From assembly GCA_002424625.1 (NCBI GenBank), contig DIKR01000134.1, forward strand, positions 1 to 19,946: a DNA stretch of 19,946 nucleotides, written 5' to 3'. A model generated the notes under the pieces. That model was not told the DNA's origin and searched no databases. It saw only the letters and a program-made list of their open reading frames with translations. This stretch comes from Desulfuromonadaceae bacterium UBA5613. GTDB lineage: Bacteria; Desulfobacterota; Desulfuromonadia; Desulfuromonadales; UBA2197. How positions within the stretch are numbered: the first letter of the stretch is position 1; the number at the start of each line of letters is the position of its first letter. Position numbers and translations under genes: made by a program. Below are positions 1-6,177 of this stretch, in pieces.

Positions 1-801
1 GGTATCGGCGATGGAGCGCGGTTGCTCGTAAATCTCCTTGAGCATAAAGTGGCGATAGCCCCCCTTCTCCGCCATGGCCGGACTCCAGGTAATGGTCTTG
101 GCAGCGCGTTCGACCGGGGTGCCGTCGAGGCGGCTCATCTTCATCCCTGCCTCGCTGAAGACGACCATCTCGCCATCTTCAAGAAAGATCATCTGGCGGG
201 TATGGGACAGAATCGCCGGGATGTCGGAAGCGACAAAGTATTCGCCATCGCCAAGGCCGACGACCAGGGGGGAGCCGACCTTGGCGGCAATCAGGAGATC
301 CGGTTCCTGTTCACAAAGGATGGCAACGGAAAAGGCGCCGCGCAGTTCGGTAAAGGCCGCCCGCACTGCCACCTCAAAAGCACCGGACGCCTTATAGCGC
401 TCCTCGATGAGGTGGGCGATAACCTCGGTATCGGTCTCGGAGCGGAAAACATGCCCGAGTCCTTGCAGCATCCCCTTAAGTTGCAGATAATTTTCGATGA
501 TGCCGTTGTGGACGACGACGATGCCGCCGGCATTATGGGGGTGAGCATTAGTCTCGGAGGGGCGGCCGTGCGTTGCCCAGCGGGTATGACCGATACCGCG
601 ATTGCCGTTGGCCGGAGCCGTTTGAAGAACCGTTTCAAGATTGATCAACTTCCCTTCGGCGCGGCGGATTGCAATCTTGCCGCCGTTGACGAGGGTGGCA
701 ATCCCTGCCGAGTCGTAGCCGCGGTATTCGAGACGACGCAAGCCGTCGATAATGATGGGGGTGGCATTCTGCTGGCCGATATATCCGACAATTCCGCACA
801 T
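1..801 (-). CDS. glmS: Glutamine-fructose-6-phosphate aminotransferase, N-terminal part (3' end outside window)
   Basis: GlmS makes glucosamine-6-phosphate from fructose-6-phosphate and glutamine, the first committed step to UDP-GlcNAc, in the cytoplasm. The frame is open from ATG at 801 to the window edge, giving 267 codons of a family usually near 610 residues. What is visible is the class II glutamine amidotransferase half. Cys2 directly after Met1 (MCGIVGYIG) is the expected N-terminal nucleophile. The block RRLEYRGYDSAGIA is at residues 22-35, HTRWATHG at 72-79 and HNGIIEN at 98-104. The sugar-isomerase (SIS) domains lie outside the window. AAAGGA seven bases upstream supports the start. 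The gene follows glmU on the same strand after an 87-bp repeat-bearing gap, so the two may be co-transcribed for UDP-GlcNAc synthesis. Identification is secure; only the truncation by the window limits it. Confidence 0.96.
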   Translation of the reverse strand, partial: MCGIVGYIGQQNATPIIIDGLRRLEYRGYDSAGIATLVNGGKIAIRRAEGKLINLETVLQTAPANGNRGIGHTRWATHGRPSETNAHPHNAGGIVVVHNGIIENYLQLKGMLQGLGHVFRSETDTEVIAHLIEERYKASGAFEVAVRAAFTELRGAFSVAILCEQEPDLLIAAKVGSPLVVGLGDGEYFVASDIPAILSHTRQMIFLEDGEMVVFSEAGMKMSRLDGTPVERAAKTITWSPAMAEKGGYRHFMLKEIYEQPRSIADT

Positions 802-821
802 ATAGAATCCTTTAGAGAAAC

Positions 822-892
822 GTGACGGGTGACTGGTGACGCGTGACGGGTAACAACGTAGATGTTGTCACGCGTGACGCGTTACGCGTCAC
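822..892. repeat. Phased 7-bp GTNAC repeat cluster with hairpin in the glmU-glmS spacer
   Basis: GTGAC or GTAAC starts at 822, 829, 836, 843 and 850, exactly seven bases apart. After a break, GTCAC, GTGAC, GTTAC and GTCAC start at 867, 874, 881 and 888, again seven apart. The two blocks form an imperfect inverted repeat, with arms 841-857 and 864-880 around the 6-base loop 858-863 and three non-Watson-Crick positions. The last unit contains the glmU stop codon (889-891). No T-run follows the hairpin on the minus strand, so it is not a standard intrinsic terminator. Its function is unknown; it could be a protein-binding array, an RNA processing hairpin or a dispersed intergenic repeat. Confidence 0.7.
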
Positions 893-2274
893 TGTTTTTT
901 CTGCTTTGCTCGCTTCTTCGCCGCCCAACCCTCGATCACCTTCTGATCGCAGCGCGACAAGGCGAGGGCATCGGCGGGGACATCCTTGGTGATCGTCGAG
1001 CCGGCGGCGATGAGGCTGCCGCTGCCGATCGTCACCGGGGCAATGAACTGGGTATCGCTGCCGACAAAGACATCGTCGCCGATCGTCGTTCGGTATTTGT
1101 TGACCCCGTCATAGTTGCAGGTGATGGTGCCGCAGCCGAAGTTCACCCGCTCGCCGACCTCGGCATCGCCGATATAGGTAAGGTGGCTCGCTTGACTCTT
1201 TCTGCCAAAGCGCGCCTTTTTGGTCTCGACAAAGTTGCCGATCTTGTTGTCACCAAGGAGGATCGTCCCGGTCCGGAGGTGCGCCATTGGACCGATGGCA
1301 CAACCCGGGCCGATCTCGGAAGCTTCGACGATCGATCCCGCTTTGATGTGAACCCCTTCGCCGAGAGAAGAATCGGTGATCATCGCCCCCGGTTCAACGA
1401 TGCAATTACCGGCCACTTTTGTCGCTCCGCGCAGGTGGGCACCGGGATGAATAATGGTATCGGCGCCAATCTCGACGCTGGGTTCAATGTAAGTGGCAAG
1501 CGGATCGATGATCGTCACCCCGGCGCGCTGATGTTGGCGATTAATGCGCAGCCGCAGCAAGGCGTCGGCGTCGGCGAGCTGGACGCGGTCGTTGATCCCC
1601 ATCGCTTCCTCCCCTTCCGCCGCCGCCAGGGCACAGACCTTCCTGCCGGCGCTCCGGGCCAGCGCCAGGACATCGGTGAGGTAATATTCGCCCTGAGCGT
1701 TGTTGCAGCCAACCTGGCTCAGAGCGGTAAAGACAAAGGGAGCTGCAAAGCAGTAGATGCCGGTATTGATCTCGCGAATGGTACGGAGTTCCGGGGTGGC
1801 GTCCTTCTCTTCGACAATGGCGACGACCTCGTCACCATCGCGCACCACCCGGCCGTAACCATAAGGATTCTCCAGGGTCGCAGTAAGGACGGTGACACTC
1901 GCCCCCTGGGCATGGTGATAATCGAGGAGCTGCGCAATCGTTGCCGCCCGCAGCAGCGGCACATCGCCGCAGAGAAGGAGGATTGTGCCACTGAAGTCGG
2001 CCAGGGCCGGCTGGGCGCAGAGGAGCGCGTGGCCGGTGCCGAGTTGTTCGGCCTGCAGGGCAAAGACGACATTTTCTGCCGCCAGAGCCGACTCCACCGT
2101 TTCGGCACCGTGGCCGACAACGAGAACCGTCGTTGTCGAGCCGAGTTGTCGGGCGAGGCGAACCGGATAGTGGATCAATGGTTGGCCGCACAGGGGGTGG
2201 AGGACTTTCGGCTGTGCCGATTTCATCCGCGTCCCCTTGCCGGCAGCAAGAATGACCGTTGCCAGTGACTTCAT
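889..2274 (-). CDS. glmU: Bifunctional UDP-GlcNAc pyrophosphorylase / glucosamine-1-phosphate acetyltransferase
   Basis: GlmU acetylates glucosamine-1-phosphate and then uridylates it to UDP-GlcNAc, the precursor of peptidoglycan and lipopolysaccharide. At 461 residues it is full length. The N-terminal pyrophosphorylase domain has LAAGKGTRM at residues 9-17 followed by the PKVLH lysine (Lys23), then QLGTGHA, LCGDVPLL, a YGYGR loop and EINTGIY. From about residue 250 the left-handed beta-helix hexapeptide repeats begin, leading to the acetyltransferase region with NFVETKKA, SHLTYIGDAEVG and NFGCGTITCNYDG. The C-terminus is a lysine-rich tail (KKRAKQKKQ). AAGGGGA precedes ATG 2274 and a good sigma70 promoter lies about 50 bases upstream. 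It is followed on the same strand by glmS, the preceding step of the pathway. The call is secure. Confidence 0.98.
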   Translation of the reverse strand: MKSLATVILAAGKGTRMKSAQPKVLHPLCGQPLIHYPVRLARQLGSTTTVLVVGHGAETVESALAAENVVFALQAEQLGTGHALLCAQPALADFSGTILLLCGDVPLLRAATIAQLLDYHHAQGASVTVLTATLENPYGYGRVVRDGDEVVAIVEEKDATPELRTIREINTGIYCFAAPFVFTALSQVGCNNAQGEYYLTDVLALARSAGRKVCALAAAEGEEAMGINDRVQLADADALLRLRINRQHQRAGVTIIDPLATYIEPSVEIGADTIIHPGAHLRGATKVAGNCIVEPGAMITDSSLGEGVHIKAGSIVEASEIGPGCAIGPMAHLRTGTILLGDNKIGNFVETKKARFGRKSQASHLTYIGDAEVGERVNFGCGTITCNYDGVNKYRTTIGDDVFVGSDTQFIAPVTIGSGSLIAAGSTITKDVPADALALSRCDQKVIEGWAAKKRAKQKKQ

Positions 2275-2375
2275 ACGTTCCCCTTAAAACCAGATTTTTT
2301 AGCTGGCAAACCAAGATCGGGTATTATCGATAAAAAGAGTGCCAGCGTCAATGAACTTGTGCTCGCAAGCCGCAT
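2271..2375 (-). CDS. Possible 34-residue upstream leader ORF overlapping the glmU start
   Basis: On the minus strand ATG 2375 is preceded, six bases away, by a near-ideal AGGAGG. The frame stays open for 34 codons and its TGA overlaps the glmU start as ATGA. The peptide begins MRLASTSSLTLALFLSII and has a short hydrophobic stretch, like a leader or small membrane peptide. Against it: the best glmU promoter (2323-2351) lies inside the frame, so transcripts from that promoter would not contain the start, and the AT-rich spacer could be open by chance. I know of no homologue. It is listed as a candidate only. Confidence 0.3.
   Translation of the reverse strand: MRLASTSSLTLALFLSIIPDLGLPAKKSGFKGNV
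2323..2351 (-). promoter_or_regulatory. Sigma70-type promoter of glmU
   Basis: On the minus strand TTGACG (2351-2346) and GATAAT (2328-2323) are separated by exactly 17 bases. Transcription would start near 2316, leaving a leader of about 40 bases before the glmU ATG. Confidence 0.65.
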
Positions 2376-2403
2376 TGATCCCCTCCTTCGCCCGAAAAAA
2401 AAT

Positions 2404-2432
2404 TTTCATTTCCACCGGAAAACAAGTATAGT
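2404..2432 (+). promoter_or_regulatory. Weak candidate promoter for the 2457-3465 gene pair
   Basis: A TATAGT box at 2427-2432 stands 25 bases before the first start codon. The matching -35 (TTTCAT at 2404-2409, 17-base spacer) is poor. Either this or an activator-dependent promoter probably drives the plus-strand pair, which is divergent from glmU. Confidence 0.3.
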
Positions 2433-2456
2433 TTTTTGCTCTAAAGAGGAGCGTTC

Positions 2457-2996
2457 ATGATTAAACGCGATACCATCGAGCAGGAATTAAACCGGATAGA
2501 AGCGACGATCCGGCTGATCGATCAAAATTACGAAAAGTATTTCGCCGGGATCGAACGCCGTCCGCCGGAAAAAATGCGTGACGACCTCGGCCTTGAGTTG
2601 CGGCGCTTTTCAAACCGTTATATCCCCCAGACCGATCTCCGCTATCGTTACCAGATGCTGGCGACCCGCTTTCACAGCTATTGCGGCAACTGGGAGCGAC
2701 TGATGCGCCAGATCGAAGAGGGGAAGTTTGTCCGCAAACTGCAGCGACTCCGGGGCGACAGCGCCGCTTCCGTCCCTTCCCGGCAAGAAGACACCGCTTC
2801 GACCCAAAGCGAAGCGGAACGGATCAGCGCCGCGATTGCCGCAATCAGCGGCAAAGCACCGGATTGCCAGAAAATTGCCACCCTGCTGGCCGAACAGCGC
2901 GCCCAACTCACCAGTCGCTTTGCCGGTCGCGATTTCGAATTCATCGTCCTTTGCGAAGATGGCAAACCGAAACTCAAAGCCCGTGCCAAGGGATAA
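2457..2996 (+). CDS. Uncharacterised protein resembling the MXAN_5187 C-terminal domain family
   Basis: This is a soluble, charged protein of 179 residues with no signal peptide or membrane segment. Residues 1-35 form a helical stretch ending in YEKYFAGIER. Around 62-91 lies a second conserved-looking helical block (RYRYQMLATRFHSY, then NWERLMRQIEEGKF). This pattern of YEKFF-GIER followed by an R-F-x-YxxxWxR-RQIEEG block is what I recall for the delta-proteobacterial family named after the C-terminus of Myxococcus MXAN_5187; that is recall, not a search result. Residues 97-120 are a Ser/Gln/Glu-rich linker, and a second small helical and beta part follows. GAGGAG precedes ATG 2457. The stop is only seven bases before rnhA, so the two are probably one operon. 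The function is unknown. Confidence 0.75.
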   Translation: MIKRDTIEQELNRIEATIRLIDQNYEKYFAGIERRPPEKMRDDLGLELRRFSNRYIPQTDLRYRYQMLATRFHSYCGNWERLMRQIEEGKFVRKLQRLRGDSAASVPSRQEDTASTQSEAERISAAIAAISGKAPDCQKIATLLAEQRAQLTSRFAGRDFEFIVLCEDGKPKLKARAKG

Positions 2997-3003
2997 CCTC
3001 TTT

Positions 3004-3465
3004 ATGTCCGCACCACTTCCTGGGCTTATCGACATTTTCAGTGACGGCGCCTGTTCCGGCAATCCCGGACCGGGCGGTTGGGGGACGATCCTGCGCTGCG
3101 GTGATCACGAAAAGGAACTGGCCGGCTTTGCCGCCATGACCACTAACAACCGCATGGAACTCTCTGCCGCCCTCGCCGGTTTGAAAGCCCTTAAACGCCC
3201 TTGCCGGGTACGGGTAACGAGTGATTCGCAATATCTCTGCAAAGGGATGACGACCTGGATATTCAGCTGGAAGAAGAAGGGCTGGAAAAACAGTAAAAAG
3301 GAAGAGGTCGTCAATCGCGACCTATGGGAAGAACTTGATCAGCAGGCGCAACGCCACCAGATCGAATGGGTCTGGGTGCGGGGGCATGACGGCCATGCCG
3401 AGAATGAACGCTGTGATCAACTGGCCCGGACCGCGATCTCCCAGGGCCTTGCCGCGGCAAAGTAA
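3004..3465 (+). CDS. rnhA: Ribonuclease HI
   Basis: RNase HI cuts the RNA strand of RNA-DNA hybrids, removing primers and R-loops. The protein has 153 residues, the usual length. The catalytic acidic set is complete: Asp14 in DIFSDGACSGNPGPGGWG, Glu52 in TNNRMEL, Asp74 in VTSDSQY and Asp138 in ENERCDQLAR. His128 in VRGHDGH matches the conserved flexible-loop histidine. A basic handle region (WKKKGWKNSKKEEV, about 89-102) is present. I chose ATG 3004 because the RNase H fold begins right after it. The frame is open further upstream, but that part overlaps the preceding gene and shows no family match. AAGGGA about 12 bases upstream, inside the previous gene's end, suggests translational coupling. 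The call is secure. Confidence 0.97.
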   Translation: MSAPLPGLIDIFSDGACSGNPGPGGWGTILRCGDHEKELAGFAAMTTNNRMELSAALAGLKALKRPCRVRVTSDSQYLCKGMTTWIFSWKKKGWKNSKKEEVVNRDLWEELDQQAQRHQIEWVWVRGHDGHAENERCDQLARTAISQGLAAAK

Positions 3466-3496
3466 GCCGCCCTTCTCTTTGCCAAAGAAGGGCGGC
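3466..3496. terminator. Hairpin between the convergent rnhA and rubrerythrin-like genes
   Basis: The 10-bp arms GCCGCCCTTC (3466-3475) and GAAGGGCGGC (3487-3496) pair perfectly and can be extended with a small bulge. The hairpin starts right after the rnhA stop and lies just before the stop of the facing gene. Neither side carries a clear T-run, so it may act as a 3'-end stabiliser or a weak bidirectional terminator. Confidence 0.6.
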
Positions 3497-3507
3497 GTAG
3501 CGATCAA

Positions 3508-3996
3508 CTATTCACGGACATAGGTATCGACATCCGTGGCGTGAACCATCCCCATCAAGCGGGAATACTCCTCTTCGATCAACTGGAAATGATGATCGGT
3601 GGAGCGGGCATTCCACTCGTAAACTTTCTTCACCTCAGGATCAGCAATCTTCGCCGCCATGGCCCGCAACTGCTCGGCCAAAGCTTTCTCTTTGTCCAGC
3701 GCCAGCAGCATCGCTTTGCGCTCGGTAAAATCGGCAACCAGTTTGCCGACATTGGCAAAGGGGCCTTCGACGTCATCGCTCGTGGCGATAAAAGTCGTAA
3801 AATTATTTTCGTCGCCCCCCTCGGGATCGATTGCAAAGAAGCTATGGGCATGCTCCTTCTCCTCGCGGGCAAGGAGATTGAAAAAGTTTTTGCACTTCTC
3901 ATCCTGGCTCTGACCGGCACAAGCCAGATAAAAGTTCATCGCATTCTTTTCCACCTTCATGGCGTTGTGAATTGCCGCAATCACCTCTTTAGTCAT
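3508..3996 (-). CDS. Rubrerythrin-like ferritin-fold protein without rubredoxin domain
   Basis: This is a 162-residue four-helix protein of the ferritin/rubrerythrin-like type (COG1633-like). Such proteins often bind a diiron site and handle peroxide or iron in anaerobes. Helix A carries EKNAMNFY (Glu16-Tyr23) and helix B AREEKEHAHSF (Glu46, His49), the expected E and ExxH ligands. Helix C has DKEKALAEQL (Glu103). Helix D reads ARSTDHHF: Ser132 and Thr133 sit where a ligand glutamate is expected, so the metal site may be incomplete. There is no CxxC pair, hence no rubredoxin domain. GGAG precedes ATG 3996. It appears to be a single-gene unit, separated from the upstream hydrolase by a terminator. 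The fold is confident, the activity is not. Confidence 0.82.
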   Translation of the reverse strand: MTKEVIAAIHNAMKVEKNAMNFYLACAGQSQDEKCKNFFNLLAREEKEHAHSFFAIDPEGGDENNFTTFIATSDDVEGPFANVGKLVADFTERKAMLLALDKEKALAEQLRAMAAKIADPEVKKVYEWNARSTDHHFQLIEEEYSRLMGMVHATDVDTYVRE

Positions 3997-4059
3997 AATA
4001 CTCTCCTTGTTGATGTTATTTTCTTTAGTTTAAGGTCCATCCTTGCTGCTTTGGCATTA

Positions 4060-4065
4060 ATTATA
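4060..4065 (-). promoter_or_regulatory. Candidate -10 box for the rubrerythrin-like gene
   Basis: A consensus TATAAT on the minus strand lies about 65 bases upstream of ATG 3996, in an AT-rich spacer. No good -35 is found at 16-18 bases, so an activator or a non-standard promoter is possible. Confidence 0.35.
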
Positions 4066-4093
4066 CACAGATTTTTGACAAAATAAAGAGGAT

Positions 4094-4147
4094 AAAAAAA
4101 GTAATAGATTGAAGGGTCGGGGGAAACCGGAGCTCCCGACTTTCAAT
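4094..4147 (-). terminator. Intrinsic terminator of the alpha/beta hydrolase gene
   Basis: Reading the minus strand, ATTGAA (4147-4142) and GTCGGG pair with CCCGAC and TTCAAT (4113-4108), with one or two unpaired bases between the two stem blocks. A run of seven Ts follows at 4100-4094. The hairpin begins three bases after the hydrolase stop. Confidence 0.7.
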
Positions 4148-4149
4148 GC

Positions 4150-5037
4150 TTATATCGACCCAATAGTACTGTCCCCCGCCCTTTCGATCCGCATGAGAAA
4201 AGCGTGGATCCGTGCCGCTACCAGCGCACGGCTGTCGCGGTGCGATGGAATCAGATGCCGCCCGGCTGGGGTTTCCGGCAGGGTAAAGAGCTCGACTTTC
4301 ACCTCTTTCGAACGCACGCCGCTGGCGATCATCAAGGCGTTGCTCGTCGGGACGACTTCATCATTAATGGCGTGCAGAATCAACAGGGGCTCAGTAATCG
4401 TTTCGAGCTGTTGTGCAATCGCCTCGATCCCTTGAATCATACTGTGCAGTTGCGGCAGGAGGCGAACACCGCTGTAACCGCCCCAGGGCGCAATCTGCCG
4501 GGCAATAGGATCTTCCGGAGCTTTCGGCCAGTGGGGCCGAAAATGCTTGAGCAGGCCGATCAGCGGCAGGCGCCAGTCAGCCGCTTCCGGCGGCAGGAAG
4601 CGATAAAGATAGAGCGGTGCCGCCAGGGTCACCACACCGGCCAGATCGTAACGCTGAGCGAGATGAAGAGCAAGGCTCCCCCCCATTGAATGCCCGATGA
4701 CAACGACCCGCCGGCCGCGGCCGAGCTCCTCTTGGCAGGCACGTTCGGCAGCCGCCAGCCAATCCGGAAAGAAGGTGCGGGAAAAATCGTCGATGCTGGT
4801 GGCGTGACCAGGGAGGGTGAGGCGGACGACGTCGAAGCCCTCAGCCTCCAGAGCCAGCGCCAACGGCTCCATCTCGACGGTTGAACCGGCAAAACCGTGA
4901 ATAAGGAGACAGACGATCTTCTCCGCTGCCGGTTCCGCTGCCATGACCTTCGCCGGGCACAGCACGATCAGAAAAAGAAGGAGGAATGGAATCCAACCCC
5001 GCGCTACTTGCGTCACAACATCCCTGCCTGCCATCAT
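4150..5037 (-). CDS. Exported alpha/beta hydrolase (carboxylesterase/lipase-like)
   Basis: This 295-residue protein is a serine hydrolase of the monoacylglycerol-lipase/carboxylesterase type with an N-terminal signal peptide. A hydrophobic core at about 15-28 is followed by a plausible signal peptidase I site (V-M-A before Ala34). The Cys at 27 lacks a proper lipobox. HGF at 47-49 forms the oxyanion region. GHSMGG at 115-120 gives nucleophile Ser117. Asp226 (HAINDEVVP) and His261 (GRHLIP) complete a likely triad, and the inserted segment around 145-200 looks like a lid. The substrate cannot be told. The start is ATG 5037 with weak GAAAGG upstream; the adjacent ATG 5034 is equally possible. 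It is divergent from hemB. The fold is secure, the function generic. Confidence 0.88.
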   Translation of the reverse strand: MMAGRDVVTQVARGWIPFLLLFLIVLCPAKVMAAEPAAEKIVCLLIHGFAGSTVEMEPLALALEAEGFDVVRLTLPGHATSIDDFSRTFFPDWLAAAERACQEELGRGRRVVVIGHSMGGSLALHLAQRYDLAGVVTLAAPLYLYRFLPPEAADWRLPLIGLLKHFRPHWPKAPEDPIARQIAPWGGYSGVRLLPQLHSMIQGIEAIAQQLETITEPLLILHAINDEVVPTSNALMIASGVRSKEVKVELFTLPETPAGRHLIPSHRDSRALVAARIHAFLMRIERAGDSTIGSI

Positions 5038-5063
5038 CCCAACCTTTCTCGCGGCGATTTTTT

Positions 5064-5092
5064 TTGCCTTAACGCGCCGTTGCGGTTAAAAT
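5064..5092 (+). promoter_or_regulatory. Sigma70-type promoter of hemB
   Basis: TTGCCT (5064-5069) and TAAAAT (5087-5092) are separated by exactly 17 bases, about 38 bases before the hemB ATG, in the divergent spacer with the hydrolase gene. Confidence 0.55.
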
Positions 5093-5129
5093 CCCCCGGC
5101 GCCATACTTTAACTTGCCAGGAGGCTGAA

Positions 5130-6107
5130 ATGTACTTCCCCGAATACCGTGCCCGCCGTCTGCGGCGCAATGACACGCTGCGCCGCATGGTGCGGGAAAC
5201 TTTTTTGCGTCCTGAAGATCTCATCTATCCGATGTTCTCCGCCTATGGCACCGGGATCAAGAAAGAGATCATCTCGATGCCCGGCATCTATCAGCAGTCG
5301 ATCGAGCATATCGTTGCCGAAGCGCAGGAGGTTTATGCGCTGGGAATTCCCGCGGTCATCCTCTTCGGCATCCCCAAGGTCAAGGATGCCGTCGGTTCCG
5401 ACGCCTACAGTGCCCACGGCATTATCCAGGAAACGATCCGGGCCATCAAGAAAGCGGTCCCGAAGCTACTGGTGATTACCGACGTCTGCCTCTGCGAATA
5501 TACCGACCACGGCCACTGCGGTGTCATCATCGATGGCGATGTCGACAATGACAGCACCCTCGATCTCCTTGCCAGAGAAGCCCTGTCCCATGCTCAGGCC
5601 GGCGCCGACATCGTTGCCCCTTCCGATATGATGGATGGCCGGGTCGCCGCGATTCGCGCCATTCTCGACAGCAACGGTTTTTCGCAGATCCCGATCATGA
5701 GCTACGCCGTTAAATACGCCAGCGCCTATTACGGCCCCTTTCGCGACGCCGCTGAATCGACTCCCCAGTTCGGTGACCGCCGCTCTTACCAGATGGATCC
5801 GGCCAACCGCCGCGAAGCTTTCCGCGAAGCCGCTCTTGATGTTGCCGAGTGCGCCGACTTTCTCATGGTCAAACCCGCCCTCGCCTACCTCGATATTCTC
5901 CGCGACATCAAGGAGCGCTTTGATCTGCCGCTGGTCGCTTATAACGTCTCCGGTGAATATGCGATGATCAAGGCCGCCGCTGCTCGGGGGTGGATCGATG
6001 AAGAGCGGGTGATGCTGGAAACCCTGCTCGGCATGAAAAGGGCCGGCGCCGACCTGATTATCACCTATCACGCCAAAGATGCCGCCCGGGTTCTCAAGGG
6101 CGCCTGA
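5130..6107 (+). CDS. hemB: Delta-aminolevulinic acid dehydratase (porphobilinogen synthase)
   Basis: HemB condenses two 5-aminolevulinate molecules into porphobilinogen, the early common step to haem, sirohaem and corrinoids, which matters in a cytochrome-rich lineage. The protein has 325 residues, the normal size. The zinc-type cysteine cluster is present: Cys120, Cys122 and Cys130 in DVCLCEYTDHGHCG. The two active-site lysines are in SYAVKYASAYYGPFRDA (Lys195) and FLMVKPALAYLD (Lys248, the Schiff-base lysine). The DIVAPSDMMDGR block at about 160-171 is also typical. AGGAGG five bases before ATG 5130 fixes the start. It is a single-gene unit with its own promoter and a strong terminator, and nothing else of haem synthesis lies next to it. 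The call is secure. Confidence 0.98.
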   Translation: MYFPEYRARRLRRNDTLRRMVRETFLRPEDLIYPMFSAYGTGIKKEIISMPGIYQQSIEHIVAEAQEVYALGIPAVILFGIPKVKDAVGSDAYSAHGIIQETIRAIKKAVPKLLVITDVCLCEYTDHGHCGVIIDGDVDNDSTLDLLAREALSHAQAGADIVAPSDMMDGRVAAIRAILDSNGFSQIPIMSYAVKYASAYYGPFRDAAESTPQFGDRRSYQMDPANRREAFREAALDVAECADFLMVKPALAYLDILRDIKERFDLPLVAYNVSGEYAMIKAAAARGWIDEERVMLETLLGMKRAGADLIITYHAKDAARVLKGA

Positions 6108-6127
6108 TTCGCCGCTCCATCTCCTTT

Positions 6128-6173
6128 AAAAAGTAAGGCCGGTTCCCTGACAAGGGACCGGCCTTACTTTTTG
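6128..6173. terminator. Strong bidirectional terminator between hemB and the antiporter gene
   Basis: AAGTAAGGCCGGTTCCCT (6131-6148) pairs with AGGGACCGGCCTTACTT (6153-6169) with a single bulged T and a loop of about four bases. It is flanked by As on the left and Ts on the right, so it works on both strands. It sits 20 bases after the hemB stop and just before the stop of the facing gene. Confidence 0.9.
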
Positions 6174-6177
6174 CGGT

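Noticed and set aside
822..892. Repeat cluster as a CRISPR array
   Set aside because: Units are 7 bp with no spacers of 25-40 bp and no cas genes nearby.
862..2268. A 468-codon plus-strand open frame opposite glmU
   Set aside because: It is exactly antisense to glmU, has no family features, and arises from codon bias of the real gene on the other strand.
2728..3003. 5' extension of rnhA
   Set aside because: The frame is open but overlaps the upstream gene, and the RNase HI fold starts just after ATG 3004.
4150..5037. Lipoprotein signal in the hydrolase (Cys27)
   Set aside because: The residue before Cys27 is Leu, which does not fit a lipobox; a signal peptidase I site at Ala33/Ala34 is better.
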